A DNA stretch of 64,000 bases from UBA2185 sp964564625 (GTDB lineage Bacteria > Desulfobacterota > Syntrophia > Syntrophales > UBA2185): NCBI GenBank assembly GCA_964564625.1, contig CAZMBE010000015.1, positions 14,637 through 78,636 on the forward strand, in the 5' to 3' direction. Under the pieces are notes generated by a model. That model searched no databases. It saw nothing but the letters and a program-made list of their open reading frames with translations, and was not told the DNA's origin. Both the position numbers and the translations under genes were made by a program. This document shows, piece by piece, positions 44,706-52,561 of the stretch. Positions within the stretch are counted from its first letter, which is position 1. The number at the start of each line of letters is the position of its first letter.

Positions 44706-45716
44706 TTAACTTGTCTTTGTACTGTGCAGCTTTTTCGTAATTTCTTGTATGACCTTGTTGATGCCTTCCCCTGTTGCAGCGGAAAATGTCAGTACTTTTA
44801 TGCCTTTTTTTTCAAATATGTCAATTTCTTTTTTGATCAGTTCCCTCGTGACGGGCAGGTCAATTTTATTGATGGCAACGACCTGGGGCTTTTCCAACAA
44901 AGACTGATTGAAAAGCGCAAGCTCCCGGTTCACAGTTTCAAAATCTTCCCAGGCGCTACTGTAACCTTCACGGGAAATATCGAGAAGGTGAAGCAGAACA
45001 GCAGTTCTTTCAATATGGCGAAGAAAACGCGTTCCCATTCCTATTCCTTGATGGGCTCCTTTAATTAAGCCGGGAATGTCGGCAATAACAAAGGTATCCA
45101 TATTCCCGTATTTCACAACACCCAAGTGCGGGACTAGTGTGGTAAAAGGGTAATCGGCTATTTTGGGTCTCGCTGCAGAAACTTTAGATATGAATGTTGA
45201 TTTACCAACATTGGGAAGACCGATGATACCCACATCGGCTAACAGCTTCAGCTCGAGGATGATCCAGCATTCCTCGCCCTTTATTCCTTCCTGGGCGTAA
45301 CGAGGCGCCTGGTTCGTAGATGTGGCAAACCAAGCATTTCCTTTTCCTCCCATGCCACCCTTTGCTGCGACAAAATACTGCCCGTCTTCGCGGAGATCGG
45401 TCAGAATCTCACCCGTGTCTGCGTTTTTCACCAGTGTGCCAACCGGGACAATGATATTCACATCTTCGGAGTTCCTGCCGGTCCTGTTGCTCCCTTTTCC
45501 ATGTTCGCCATGTCTTGCCATGTGGTGCTGCTTATACCTTAAATCAAGCAGTGTCCTGTGGCTGCTCTCGGCACGGATAATTATATCCCCGCCTTTACCG
45601 CCATCCCCTCCGTCCGGTCCGCCACGGGGGACAAACTTTTCTCGTCTGAAGCTGACACACCCCCGGCCGCCATCACCTGCCTTTATATATATTTTTACTT
45701 CATCGATGAAATTCAT
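44706..45716 (-). CDS. obgE: GTPase Obg/CgtA
   Basis: A 336-residue ribosome-associated GTPase. The glycine-rich Obg fold occupies about 1-158 (GDGGRGCVSFRREKFVPRGG), followed by a G domain with GLPNVGKSTFIS near 164, DIPGLIKGAHQG and NKID. The C-terminal OCT extension found in Gram-positive Obg is absent, as in proteobacterial short forms. A terminator lies upstream between it and the csp gene, so it is probably transcribed separately from rplU-rpmA. Confidence 0.97.
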   Translation of the reverse strand: MNFIDEVKIYIKAGDGGRGCVSFRREKFVPRGGPDGGDGGKGGDIIIRAESSHRTLLDLRYKQHHMARHGEHGKGSNRTGRNSEDVNIIVPVGTLVKNADTGEILTDLREDGQYFVAAKGGMGGKGNAWFATSTNQAPRYAQEGIKGEECWIILELKLLADVGIIGLPNVGKSTFISKVSAARPKIADYPFTTLVPHLGVVKYGNMDTFVIADIPGLIKGAHQGIGMGTRFLRHIERTAVLLHLLDISREGYSSAWEDFETVNRELALFNQSLLEKPQVVAINKIDLPVTRELIKKEIDIFEKKGIKVLTFSAATGEGINKVIQEITKKLHSTKTS

Positions 45717-45787
45717 AAAAAAATATTACCAAATGTCATTATTGATGGTTCTACGATCGTTTCATTGCATAAAGGATTTGAGGGTTC

Positions 45788-45811
45788 AATGGTTCGAGGG
45801 ACCGAACCATT
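45788..45811. repeat. Perfect 9-bp inverted repeat upstream of obgE
   Basis: AATGGTTCG (45788-45796) and CGAACCATT (45803-45811) with loop AGGGAC. There is no T-tract. It sits between the obgE start and the csp terminator. Confidence 0.45.
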
Positions 45812-45855
45812 CACGTGAGTTCTATGGATGGTATCAACTTTCTCGGAGATGCGCC

Positions 45856-45884
45856 AAAAAAAGAGGCACCCAAAAAAGTGCCTC
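45856..45884 (-). terminator. Intrinsic terminator after the cold shock gene
   Basis: On the minus strand GAGGCAC and GTGCCTC form a 7-base stem with an 8-base loop, followed by seven T. It would end the rplU-rpmA-csp transcript before obgE. Confidence 0.85.
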
Positions 45885-45948
45885 GCATACATATCAGTAC
45901 TTCACATGACATTGCGGCCATCTTTCTTTATGGCCCATCATGCCCATC

Positions 45949-46158
45949 CTATAATTTGCGTACGTCCACGGCCGCCTGTCCCTTATGATCCTGTTTTATT
46001 GTAAATTCAACACGTTCACCTTCCGCTAAACTGCGGAATCCCTCTCCTGCGATTGATGTATAGTGTACAAAAACATCCTCTCCTGATTCTCTGGAAATAA
46101 AACCATAGCCTTTTTTGTCGTTAAACCATTTAACAACGCCGGTTTCACGCTCATCCAT
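45949..46158 (-). CDS. Cold shock-domain protein
   Basis: A 69-residue CspA-type protein with both RNA-binding motifs, KGYGFI and VFVHY, and the usual GVVKWFNDKKGYGF start. It is an RNA chaperone. A TTG three codons upstream is possible, but AGGAGG is only two bases from it and 11 from the ATG at 46158, which I prefer. It sits between rpmA and a terminator, and so is probably co-transcribed with the L21/L27 genes. Confidence 0.95.
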   Translation of the reverse strand: MDERETGVVKWFNDKKGYGFISRESGEDVFVHYTSIAGEGFRSLAEGERVEFTIKQDHKGQAAVDVRKL

Positions 46159-46192
46159 TTTCCCCAAAGCCTCCTCTTTATTTGAAAGCTGG

Positions 46193-46447
46193 CTAAGTAG
46201 CGTACACGCTCACTTTTTTTCTTTTTTTGTCCAGCCTTTCATACGTCACGATGCCGTCAATTTTGGAAAAGATGGTGTAGTCTTTTCCTAAACCGACATT
46301 ATTGCCGGGATGGATCTTTGTCCCGATCTGACGGACGATGATTGAGCCCGCATTAATCCTCTGGCCGCCAAATACCTTGATGCCCCGTCTTTGGGCGTTG
46401 CTGTCCCGTCCGTTTCGGGAACTTCCCTGTCCTTTTTTGTGTGCCAT
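46193..46447 (-). CDS. rpmA: 50S ribosomal protein L27
   Basis: An 84-residue protein with the L27 start AHKKGQGSSRNGRDSNAQRRG and the GTKIHPGNNVGLGKDYTIF core. The N-terminus begins directly with AHKK, so no Prp-type processing leader is present. It reaches toward the peptidyl-transferase centre. It follows rplU by 12 bases. Confidence 0.98.
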   Translation of the reverse strand: MAHKKGQGSSRNGRDSNAQRRGIKVFGGQRINAGSIIVRQIGTKIHPGNNVGLGKDYTIFSKIDGIVTYERLDKKRKKVSVYAT

Positions 46448-46459
46448 TTTGTTACCCCG

Positions 46460-46771
46460 CTAAATGGATATTTCCTTTATCTTCATTCTTGTCAATTGTT
46501 GACGGTGTCCTGTTTTTTTCTTATAACCTTTTCTTCTTTTCATTTTAAAGACATTTATCTTGCGTGCCTTCATCTGTTCTACGATCTCGCCGCTCACCTT
46601 TGCTCCTGTAAGAAATGGAGTCCCCACTCTCACCTCTTCATCTCTGGAGATCAACAATACCTCATCGAAAAAAACACTATCTCCCTTGTCGCCGTGTATT
46701 TTTTCAATTTCGACTATATCTCCTGGCGATACCCTATGTTGTTTTCCACCTGTTTTTATGACTGCATACAT
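46460..46771 (-). CDS. rplU: 50S ribosomal protein L21
   Basis: A 103-residue protein starting MYAVIKTGGKQHRVSPGD and ending with KRRKGYKKKTGHRQQLTRMKI, the L21 signature. The frame extends six codons upstream to 46789, but the conserved start and an AGGA site favour the ATG at 46771. It heads the rplU-rpmA-csp transcript. Confidence 0.98.
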   Translation of the reverse strand: MYAVIKTGGKQHRVSPGDIVEIEKIHGDKGDSVFFDEVLLISRDEEVRVGTPFLTGAKVSGEIVEQMKARKINVFKMKRRKGYKKKTGHRQQLTRMKIKEISI

Positions 46772-46803
46772 ATAATTTAATCCTTGCAAAAAATTTGGGT
46801 TGC

Positions 46804-46833
46804 ACTGTAACGAAAATAAATACCATTTGTCAA
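46804..46833 (-). promoter_or_regulatory. Probable rplU promoter
   Basis: On the minus strand TTGACA (46828-46833), an 18-base spacer and TACAGT (46804-46809), about 30 bases before the L21 start. Confidence 0.5.
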
Positions 46834-46913
46834 CATAATTTATTTGTTCACCTTTAAAAAAATCTTAGCAAAGAGTTGGATTTTTTAAATAATGGCCATC
46901 AGGAGGGTGTTTA

Positions 46914-47333
46914 CTAAGAAAAGATGCTTAACCTGTGACGATTTGTCTCGATGTCCCAGTACTTAGATAGAGCAAAACTCTGAGGAAATTTCGGATTGGC
47001 GAGATAAGGCAATGAGTCTTTTTTGAAGGACTCAATTAATCCCCGGAAAACGGTATCTTTTTCTTTGTTGTCCACGAAGGCCCTCTTTTTTCTGTATTCA
47101 TACACGATCTCTGGTCCCATAATTTTCCTGAATATTTCGTAATGTTCAGGTTTGATGAAGTAGGATGGTTGCAGTTCAACCCTGATTCTGATCAGTAGTT
47201 CAACTTTTGTTGTATCCCCTGCAATGGGTAGCGATGTGTCCCAAACTTCTACTTTAAGACCATTGGGGAGAAGTATCTCTTCTACCGGCATTATCATAAT
47301 CATATTTTTACCATCTTTGTACTTGACCTGCAA
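46914..47333 (-). CDS. Conserved-looking protein of unknown function
   Basis: A protein of up to 139 residues that I do not recognise. It has no signal peptide or membrane segment. Composition is mixed and soluble: an N-terminal beta-type half (EEILLPNGLKVEVWDTSLP, TTKVELLIRIRVELQPSYF) and a helical second half (EHYEIFRKIMGPEIVYEYRK). GAGGA lies six bases before a TTG at 47333; an ATG at 47300 is an alternative start. It is divergent from a YkgJ-like gene, with 60 bases between them. Confidence 0.65.
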   Translation of the reverse strand: MQVKYKDGKNMIMIMPVEEILLPNGLKVEVWDTSLPIAGDTTKVELLIRIRVELQPSYFIKPEHYEIFRKIMGPEIVYEYRKKRAFVDNKEKDTVFRGLIESFKKDSLPYLANPKFPQSFALSKYWDIETNRHRLSIFS

Positions 47334-47393
47334 ATATATTCCTCATATAAAGGAACAAAAATTATCATTGCAGAATGGGGATGTTGTCTTGAA

Positions 47394-48209
47394 ATGACAT
47401 ATGATGACTTCATCCACCTGTGCCAGCCGGATGCACAAAAATCCTGCGGGGCCTGTTGTGGGCTCTATAATTATACTGACAGTACGAAAGAATCTCTGGT
47501 CACGCGACTAAGAGAAAGAGCAGATCGGTTCCTCAAAACTGTCACGTGTCCAGATGACTTGCCGGAATTTTCTGAGATGGTAATCATATCGGAAGACCAG
47601 ACGAAACGTTATGAGGGCATCTATTGTTGTGAGTACTTAGGCTTCATCGATGCTGATGAAAAAAAAGTCGGTTGTCTTCTCCATCCGGATCGAAATGGCG
47701 GCGTAGATCTGAGAGACGTATCGTTTTACGGTAAGAATTTGTGTAAAGGACACCTCTGCCCAAGTTATCATTATCTCACGAGAGACGAGCAGCTCGCGCT
47801 CATACATATTACGGACGATTGGTACCTTTATGGTCTCTGTCTAACTGATGTAGATCTAGTGAAGTCATATTTTCGCATGATCAGCGAGAAAGTATTTGAA
47901 ATGCCTTCACCTGACATATTCAAGAAGGGCGTACTGAGGGAAGTTGTCCTTCGTTTTCTTTCCTTCAAGATATCCTGGCCCTATCGATCACATGCCACAA
48001 ATCGTTTCGGAAAGTATTGTTTCGATGGTTCTGAGTACATGATTAATCGTATTGATTATGAGAAATTTGGTTGCGAGAGATCACAATTCGATAGCATTTT
48101 CACAAGCCTTGCTTCAGAATTTAAGAATGTGCGGGAATTAATGGATGGTGAAAGTCTGATACAAAGGAACATTGACGACTTCGTGCACGCATATGCGCGT
48201 GTTCGGTAG
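47394..48209 (+). CDS. Cysteine-rich protein, YkgJ-like metal-chelating candidate
   Basis: A 271-residue protein with a cysteine cluster at the N-terminus (CQPDAQKSCGACCGLYNY) and further cysteines in IYCCEYLGF, VGCLLHP and NLCKGHLCPSYHY. The CxxCC form and later CxxxxC pairs resemble the YkgJ family of proposed zinc/iron-chelating proteins. The remaining 150 residues are helical and unfamiliar. No signal peptide is present. It precedes hpt by 21 bases and may share its transcript. The role is unknown. Confidence 0.65.
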   Translation: MTYDDFIHLCQPDAQKSCGACCGLYNYTDSTKESLVTRLRERADRFLKTVTCPDDLPEFSEMVIISEDQTKRYEGIYCCEYLGFIDADEKKVGCLLHPDRNGGVDLRDVSFYGKNLCKGHLCPSYHYLTRDEQLALIHITDDWYLYGLCLTDVDLVKSYFRMISEKVFEMPSPDIFKKGVLREVVLRFLSFKISWPYRSHATNRFGKYCFDGSEYMINRIDYEKFGCERSQFDSIFTSLASEFKNVRELMDGESLIQRNIDDFVHAYARVR

Positions 48210-48230
48210 TGTCAAGTATGGGGGATTCAG

Positions 48231-48755
48231 GTGGGTGTGACAAAAAAGGAAATTCTTATTGCCAAAGCAGCTATCGATAAGAGAGTCTCAGAGTTAGCGG
48301 AGGCGATTTCCCGGGATTATGAGGGGAAAGAATTGATTCTGATCGGCGTTCTTAAAGGTGCTTTCATATTTATGGCAGACCTTATCCGCCAGCTTCGCTC
48401 CCCGTGCAAGATTGACTTTGTCAGGTTGGCAAGCTATGGTACGGGAACTATGAGCTCGGGAAGCATCATGATTACAAAAGATATCGAGACACCAATAAAA
48501 GGTACGGACGTTCTCATTGTGGAAGACATTGTGGATACGGGCTTGACACTGTCTTTCCTGGTTGAAAGACTTAAGGAAAGAGATCCACGATCATTAAAAG
48601 TGTGCGTCTTCCTGGACAAAAAGGAAAGAAGAAAAGTTCCGTTTGAAGCTGATTATATAGGATTCGATATTCAGGACTGTTTTGTTGTGGGATACGGTCT
48701 TGATTTTAATGAAATGTATCGCTTCCTGCCTGATGTGTATGAAATTAAAGAGTAG
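48231..48755 (+). CDS. hpt: Hypoxanthine phosphoribosyltransferase
   Basis: A 174-residue purine salvage enzyme with the PRPP-binding loop VLIVEDIVDTGLTL (about 101-114) and the family start LIGVLKGAFIFMADLIR. It makes IMP (and usually GMP) from hypoxanthine or guanine and PRPP. GGGGGA stands five bases before the GTG at 48231; a second GTG at 48237 is also possible. De novo purine genes lie close by on the other strand. Confidence 0.95.
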   Translation: MGVTKKEILIAKAAIDKRVSELAEAISRDYEGKELILIGVLKGAFIFMADLIRQLRSPCKIDFVRLASYGTGTMSSGSIMITKDIETPIKGTDVLIVEDIVDTGLTLSFLVERLKERDPRSLKVCVFLDKKERRKVPFEADYIGFDIQDCFVVGYGLDFNEMYRFLPDVYEIKE

Positions 48756-48773
48756 CAGGAGATAGGAGAAACC

Positions 48774-49685
48774 ATGATCGTTCAATGTAAAAGCTGTGGA
48801 ACGAAATTTAATTTTGATGAGGCCATGATTGAAGGGGAAGGTGTATGGGGCCGGTGCAGCCGATGTCAAAATGTTTTTTTTATGAAAAATCCTTTAAAGG
48901 AAGAAGCAACATCGCCGTTCGATGAGAAAAAAGCGGCAGAAGCAGGTCCATCTGCAATCAGCTCAGCAATGAGGAAGGATGTTGAAGACAAGCATCTTGA
49001 TGTGAAGAAACCGGGGCCGGATTTTTTCAAAGAGATTGAAAAGGATATAGAAGACATTGATAAGGACAAGGGAACCGGTTTCGAAAAGGCAGAAGACGAG
49101 GAAATACATGATGAAGAAGGCATTGCTGAGAAAAAAATCGAAAAAAAACATGGATTGACGCTGGGCAGGCAACTTGTCTATTTATTTATCATCCTTTTGA
49201 TCGGGGGCATTTACTTCCTGTTTTTTACCGAGACAAAGGGACAGATTTTGTTTGAAAAGTTACTCGGCACAGGTCCAAAAATTGAAGAAGTCGGTCCTGC
49301 GCAGGTTGACCTTATAGGTCTCAGACAGAGTCTGATCAATAACCTCATCATCGGGAACATACGTGTTATTGAGGGAACGGCGATCAATCAGTCAGCTCTT
49401 CCAATGACGAGGATTAAGGTCAAGGGTGAGATTACTGATGCCTACACCGTGGTTCTCGGAGTACGAGAATCCTATTGTGGCAATATCCTGACCAATGATG
49501 AACTTGTTACCATGACGGAGGAGCAAATTCAGAGAGAACTCTCTAATCCTTTGGGAAGTGATGTGTCAAACGACCGGATCGGGCCCCAAGGCCAGATTCC
49601 TTTTATGATCGTTTTTACACGTGAACCTCCGGTAGTTGTAAAGGCTTTTGTTACACCTGTAGGAGCGGAACGCCTGCTTCCCTAA
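48774..49685 (+). CDS. Zinc-ribbon (MJ0042-type) membrane protein with DUF3426-like C-terminus
   Basis: A 303-residue protein. Residues about 1-40 form an MJ0042-type zinc ribbon (VQCKSCGTKFNFDEAMI, GRCSRCQNVFFM). A long acidic/basic low-complexity linker follows (about 40-130), then one membrane helix (LVYLFIILLIGGIYFLFF, about 138-155) and a C-terminal DUF3426-like beta domain (GTAINQSALPMTRIKVKGEI). Such proteins are common in deltaproteobacteria and have no set function. It follows hpt by 18 bases. Confidence 0.88.
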   Translation: MIVQCKSCGTKFNFDEAMIEGEGVWGRCSRCQNVFFMKNPLKEEATSPFDEKKAAEAGPSAISSAMRKDVEDKHLDVKKPGPDFFKEIEKDIEDIDKDKGTGFEKAEDEEIHDEEGIAEKKIEKKHGLTLGRQLVYLFIILLIGGIYFLFFTETKGQILFEKLLGTGPKIEEVGPAQVDLIGLRQSLINNLIIGNIRVIEGTAINQSALPMTRIKVKGEITDAYTVVLGVRESYCGNILTNDELVTMTEEQIQRELSNPLGSDVSNDRIGPQGQIPFMIVFTREPPVVVKAFVTPVGAERLLP

Positions 49686-49701
49686 GTGCCCGTACCTCTC
49701 G

Positions 49702-50355
49702 TCAAATGTTTGGTTCATTACCAAACAAAAGTGAGTGAAGAATCAGAGAACCGGGGATGACCCCCTCCCTTAGAATGGTTGGCGGAGATGTAGTTATGTC
49801 AACAATTGTCGATCCCGGTCCCCCGGGAGTCGGTCCACCGTCGATTACAGCATCAATTCTATCTCCGATGCATGCGATAACCTCTTCGGAAGATGTACAT
49901 TCCCTGGCACCGGAAAGATTGGCACTGGTGGATGTAATGGGGCGGCGGTAGGTTTTCGCCAGGGCAGTCGCGATTGGGTGGCTGGAGATACGTATACCGA
50001 TTTTACCTGTATTTGCTGAAAGTAAAGAGGAGATATTTTCAGAAGCCGTAAATAAAAGAGTAAGCGCTCCTGGCCAAAATGTATTCATGAGATGTGAAGC
50101 ACCTTTTGGAATGTCCCGGACAAGTCCTCTTAAACCATCTATTTCTCCGATAATAACCGAGATGGCCGTTTTTATATCCCTCCCTTTAATAAAAAAAATT
50201 TTTTCAATTGCTTTTTCGTTGAAGCCGTCAACACCGAGCCCATAAAAGGTTTCTGTTGGATACGCAATGACGCCTCCACTTCTGATGATCTGTATGGCTT
50301 CTGTAATAGTGGATTGATCGGGATTTTCCGGGTCGACTTTCATTACTTCCGGCAT
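49702..50355 (-). CDS. tsaC: L-threonylcarbamoyladenylate synthase
   Basis: A 217-residue YrdC/Sua5-fold enzyme that makes threonylcarbamoyl-AMP for t6A37 in tRNA. Motifs are GGVIAYPTETFYGLGVDGFN, KGRDIKTAISVIIG, FWPGALTLLF, IGIRISSHPIA and TSANLSG. It has the YrdC domain only. It overlaps the end of purE by 13 bases. Near its 3' end a GTTTGGT/ACCAAAC hairpin (49708-49726) faces the convergent DUF3426 gene. Confidence 0.93.
   Translation of the reverse strand: MPEVMKVDPENPDQSTITEAIQIIRSGGVIAYPTETFYGLGVDGFNEKAIEKIFFIKGRDIKTAISVIIGEIDGLRGLVRDIPKGASHLMNTFWPGALTLLFTASENISSLLSANTGKIGIRISSHPIATALAKTYRRPITSTSANLSGARECTSSEEVIACIGDRIDAVIDGGPTPGGPGSTIVDITTSPPTILREGVIPGSLILHSLLFGNEPNI
49708..49726. terminator. 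Weak hairpin at a convergent gene junction
   Basis: GTTTGGT-TCATT-ACCAAAC is a perfect 7-base stem inside the 3' end of tsaC and just after the stop of the zinc-ribbon gene. The stem is followed by AAAAG rather than T on the plus strand, so terminator activity is doubtful. Confidence 0.25.
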
Positions 50356-50852
50356 GTGAGATTTTCCTGTTTCTTTTCAATCTCCTTGGCCATATCGTGA
50401 ATAAAGACACGCAATTTTTTTTGAAGGCTGTTATTTTCTACAGCCAAAATACGGATTGCAAGCAGCGCGGCGTTTTTTGCCCCCGCCTTGCCGACTGCCA
50501 TTGTGGCGACAGGAACACCTCCAGGCATTTGTGCTATCGATAACAGTGCGTCTATCCCGCCAAGAGCTGTTGCATCTATGGGAATACCGATAACCGGGAG
50601 GAGTGTCTGGGAAGCGATCACGCCAGCGAGATGGGCTGCAGCACCAGCACCAACAATGACAACTTTTATCCCTCTTTTTGCTGCATCTTTCGCAAAGGTA
50701 GTTGTTCGTTCCGGGGAACGATGAGCTGAGGTTAAAAAAACCTCGTAGGGAACTCTGAAGTTTTCCAGAACCTTTATCGCCTCACTCATGATGGGAAAGT
50801 CGGAATCACTTCCCATGACCACACTGACAAGGGGGTCTGACTTTTCTTTCAT
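50343..50852 (-). CDS. purE: N5-carboxyaminoimidazole ribonucleotide mutase (PurE class I)
   Basis: A 169-residue purine-biosynthesis enzyme that rearranges N5-CAIR to CAIR. Motifs are VVMGSDSDFPIM, SAHRSPERT, GAGAAAHLAGVIAS, PVIGIPID and IAQMPGGVPVATMAVG. It lies downstream of purD and purH on the same strand. purK is not in the window. Confidence 0.97.
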   Translation of the reverse strand: MKEKSDPLVSVVMGSDSDFPIMSEAIKVLENFRVPYEVFLTSAHRSPERTTTFAKDAAKRGIKVVIVGAGAAAHLAGVIASQTLLPVIGIPIDATALGGIDALLSIAQMPGGVPVATMAVGKAGAKNAALLAIRILAVENNSLQKKLRVFIHDMAKEIEKKQENLTCRK

Positions 50853-50878
50853 GCAGTTTTTCTCCCATTTAGAAACAT

Positions 50879-50938
50879 AAAGGATTCACGTACTCGAAGA
50901 TTGTTTCTATGCAATTCATTTGAAGCCTTGATTCCTTT
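50879..50938. repeat. Palindromic dispersed repeat, copy C (weak)
   Basis: AAAGGATTCA (50879-50888) and TGATTCCTTT (50929-50938) pair at 9 of 10 positions around 40 bases in the purH-purE gap. The arms resemble those at 40378-40449 and 54104-54194. Confidence 0.35.
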
Positions 50939-50956
50939 AACCCTTCTATCCACGAT

Positions 50957-52522
50957 TCAATGCTTGAAGTGCCTGCGTTGTGTAAAAATCATGGCTATGC
51001 CATGTTCATCAGCTGCTTTGATCACCTCCTCATCCCTGACAGAACCACCAGGTTGAATAACGGCGGTGATGCCTGCTTTTGCTGCCATATCAATGCCGTC
51101 TCTAAACGGGAAGAACGCATCAGAAGCTAAAACACATCCTTTTGTAGGAAGATTGGACTTCATCGTGGCAATTTTCACAGAATCCACACGGCTCATCTGT
51201 CCCGCCCCCACACCAACCAACTGGTCTTTTGTGGCATATACAATGGCATTTGATTTGACATGCTTTACAACTTTCCATGCAAAATTCAAGGCCTGGTATT
51301 CCTCTTCCGTAGGAGGTCTTTGTGTTACGATCCTCGCTTTCCTGATATCGAAATCATCGATGTCCCTGTCCTGAACGAGGAGCCCACCGACTACCCTCTT
51401 GTAATCATAACCGATGCGAGAGACGCCAGTCCCAGGAGTTTCGAGAAGCCTAAGGTTCTTTTTTGCACTAAATACAGTTTTCGCCTCTTCATCAAAGCCC
51501 GGGGCAATAATAACTTCGAGAAAAATCTTGGACAATTCCGCTGCGGCGTTTTTATCTATCGGCCGGTTCACAGCGACAATTCCTCCAAAAGCAGAAACGG
51601 GATCCGTCTTCGTGGCTTTCACATATGCATTTGCGATATCGCCTTCCGAGGTTGCTGCACCGCAGGGATTCGCGTGTTTGACAATGACTGCGGCCGGCAA
51701 GTCAAAATCAGATACCATTTGCCATGCTGCATCACTGTCCATAATATTATTATACGACAACTCCTTACCCTGAAGTTGACGTGCACCGGATATGGCAGAA
51801 CCGGGCTGATCAGTTTCCCGGTAAAAAGCGGCCTGCTGGTGTGGATTCTCGCCATAACGGAGATCCTGTGCCTTGACAAATTGAACAGTGAACGTATCGG
51901 GAAATATTTTTTTTATTCCTTCCTTGTCTATTCTGCCAAGGTAATTAGAAATAGCGGCATCATATCTAGCCGTCAATTGAAAGGCCTTTGTGGATAGAAC
52001 AAAGTTAGTTCCTTCGGAAACTTTCCCGCCAGATTCTTTCATTTCCCGCAAAATCAAAGGATAATCGTTGGGATCGGTCACAACGCTTACGTACCGATAG
52101 TTTTTCGCCGCTGCCCGGAGCATGGCGGGACCGCCGATATCGATGTTTTCGTAAGCTTCATCGAGAGTACACTCTTGTTTTGCCACCGTATATTCGAACT
52201 GGTAGAGATTAATCACGACCATGTCGATCATATCGATGCAATATTGTGTTGCTGCATTCATGTGCTTTTCATCATGCCGTAATGCCAGCAGGCCGCCATG
52301 GATCTTCGGATGGAGAGTCTTGAGTCGTCCATCCATCATTTCCGGGAAACCTGTATAATCTGAAACATCAGTAACGTGAATACCGCTGTCTCTAAGCTGG
52401 GATGCAGTTCCCCCCGTCGAAAGAACCTCTATGTTAAAATCTTGGAGTCCTTTTGCGAAATCAACGATTCCTTCCTTATCAGTAACACTGATCAGGACTC
52501 TTTTAATGATATTAAAATTCAT
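50957..52522 (-). CDS. purH: Bifunctional AICAR transformylase / IMP cyclohydrolase
   Basis: A 521-residue enzyme for the last two steps of IMP synthesis. The N-terminal cyclohydrolase/MGS-like domain (LISVTDKEGIVDFAKGL, STGGTASQLRDSGI, DGRLKTLHPKIHGGLL) is followed by the transformylase domain (DLRYGENPHQQAAFYR, VIVKHANPCGAA). It is of normal length and lies between purD and purE. Confidence 0.98.
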   Translation of the reverse strand: MNFNIIKRVLISVTDKEGIVDFAKGLQDFNIEVLSTGGTASQLRDSGIHVTDVSDYTGFPEMMDGRLKTLHPKIHGGLLALRHDEKHMNAATQYCIDMIDMVVINLYQFEYTVAKQECTLDEAYENIDIGGPAMLRAAAKNYRYVSVVTDPNDYPLILREMKESGGKVSEGTNFVLSTKAFQLTARYDAAISNYLGRIDKEGIKKIFPDTFTVQFVKAQDLRYGENPHQQAAFYRETDQPGSAISGARQLQGKELSYNNIMDSDAAWQMVSDFDLPAAVIVKHANPCGAATSEGDIANAYVKATKTDPVSAFGGIVAVNRPIDKNAAAELSKIFLEVIIAPGFDEEAKTVFSAKKNLRLLETPGTGVSRIGYDYKRVVGGLLVQDRDIDDFDIRKARIVTQRPPTEEEYQALNFAWKVVKHVKSNAIVYATKDQLVGVGAGQMSRVDSVKIATMKSNLPTKGCVLASDAFFPFRDGIDMAAKAGITAVIQPGGSVRDEEVIKAADEHGIAMIFTQRRHFKH

Positions 52523-52561
52523 TGTATCACCCTTCTGCGCGCTTTCTATGGCTGTGCAAAC

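Noticed and set aside
49708..49726. A strong bidirectional terminator at the tsaC/zinc-ribbon junction
   Set aside because: The stem is AT-rich and is not followed by a T-tract on either strand; listed only as a weak hairpin.
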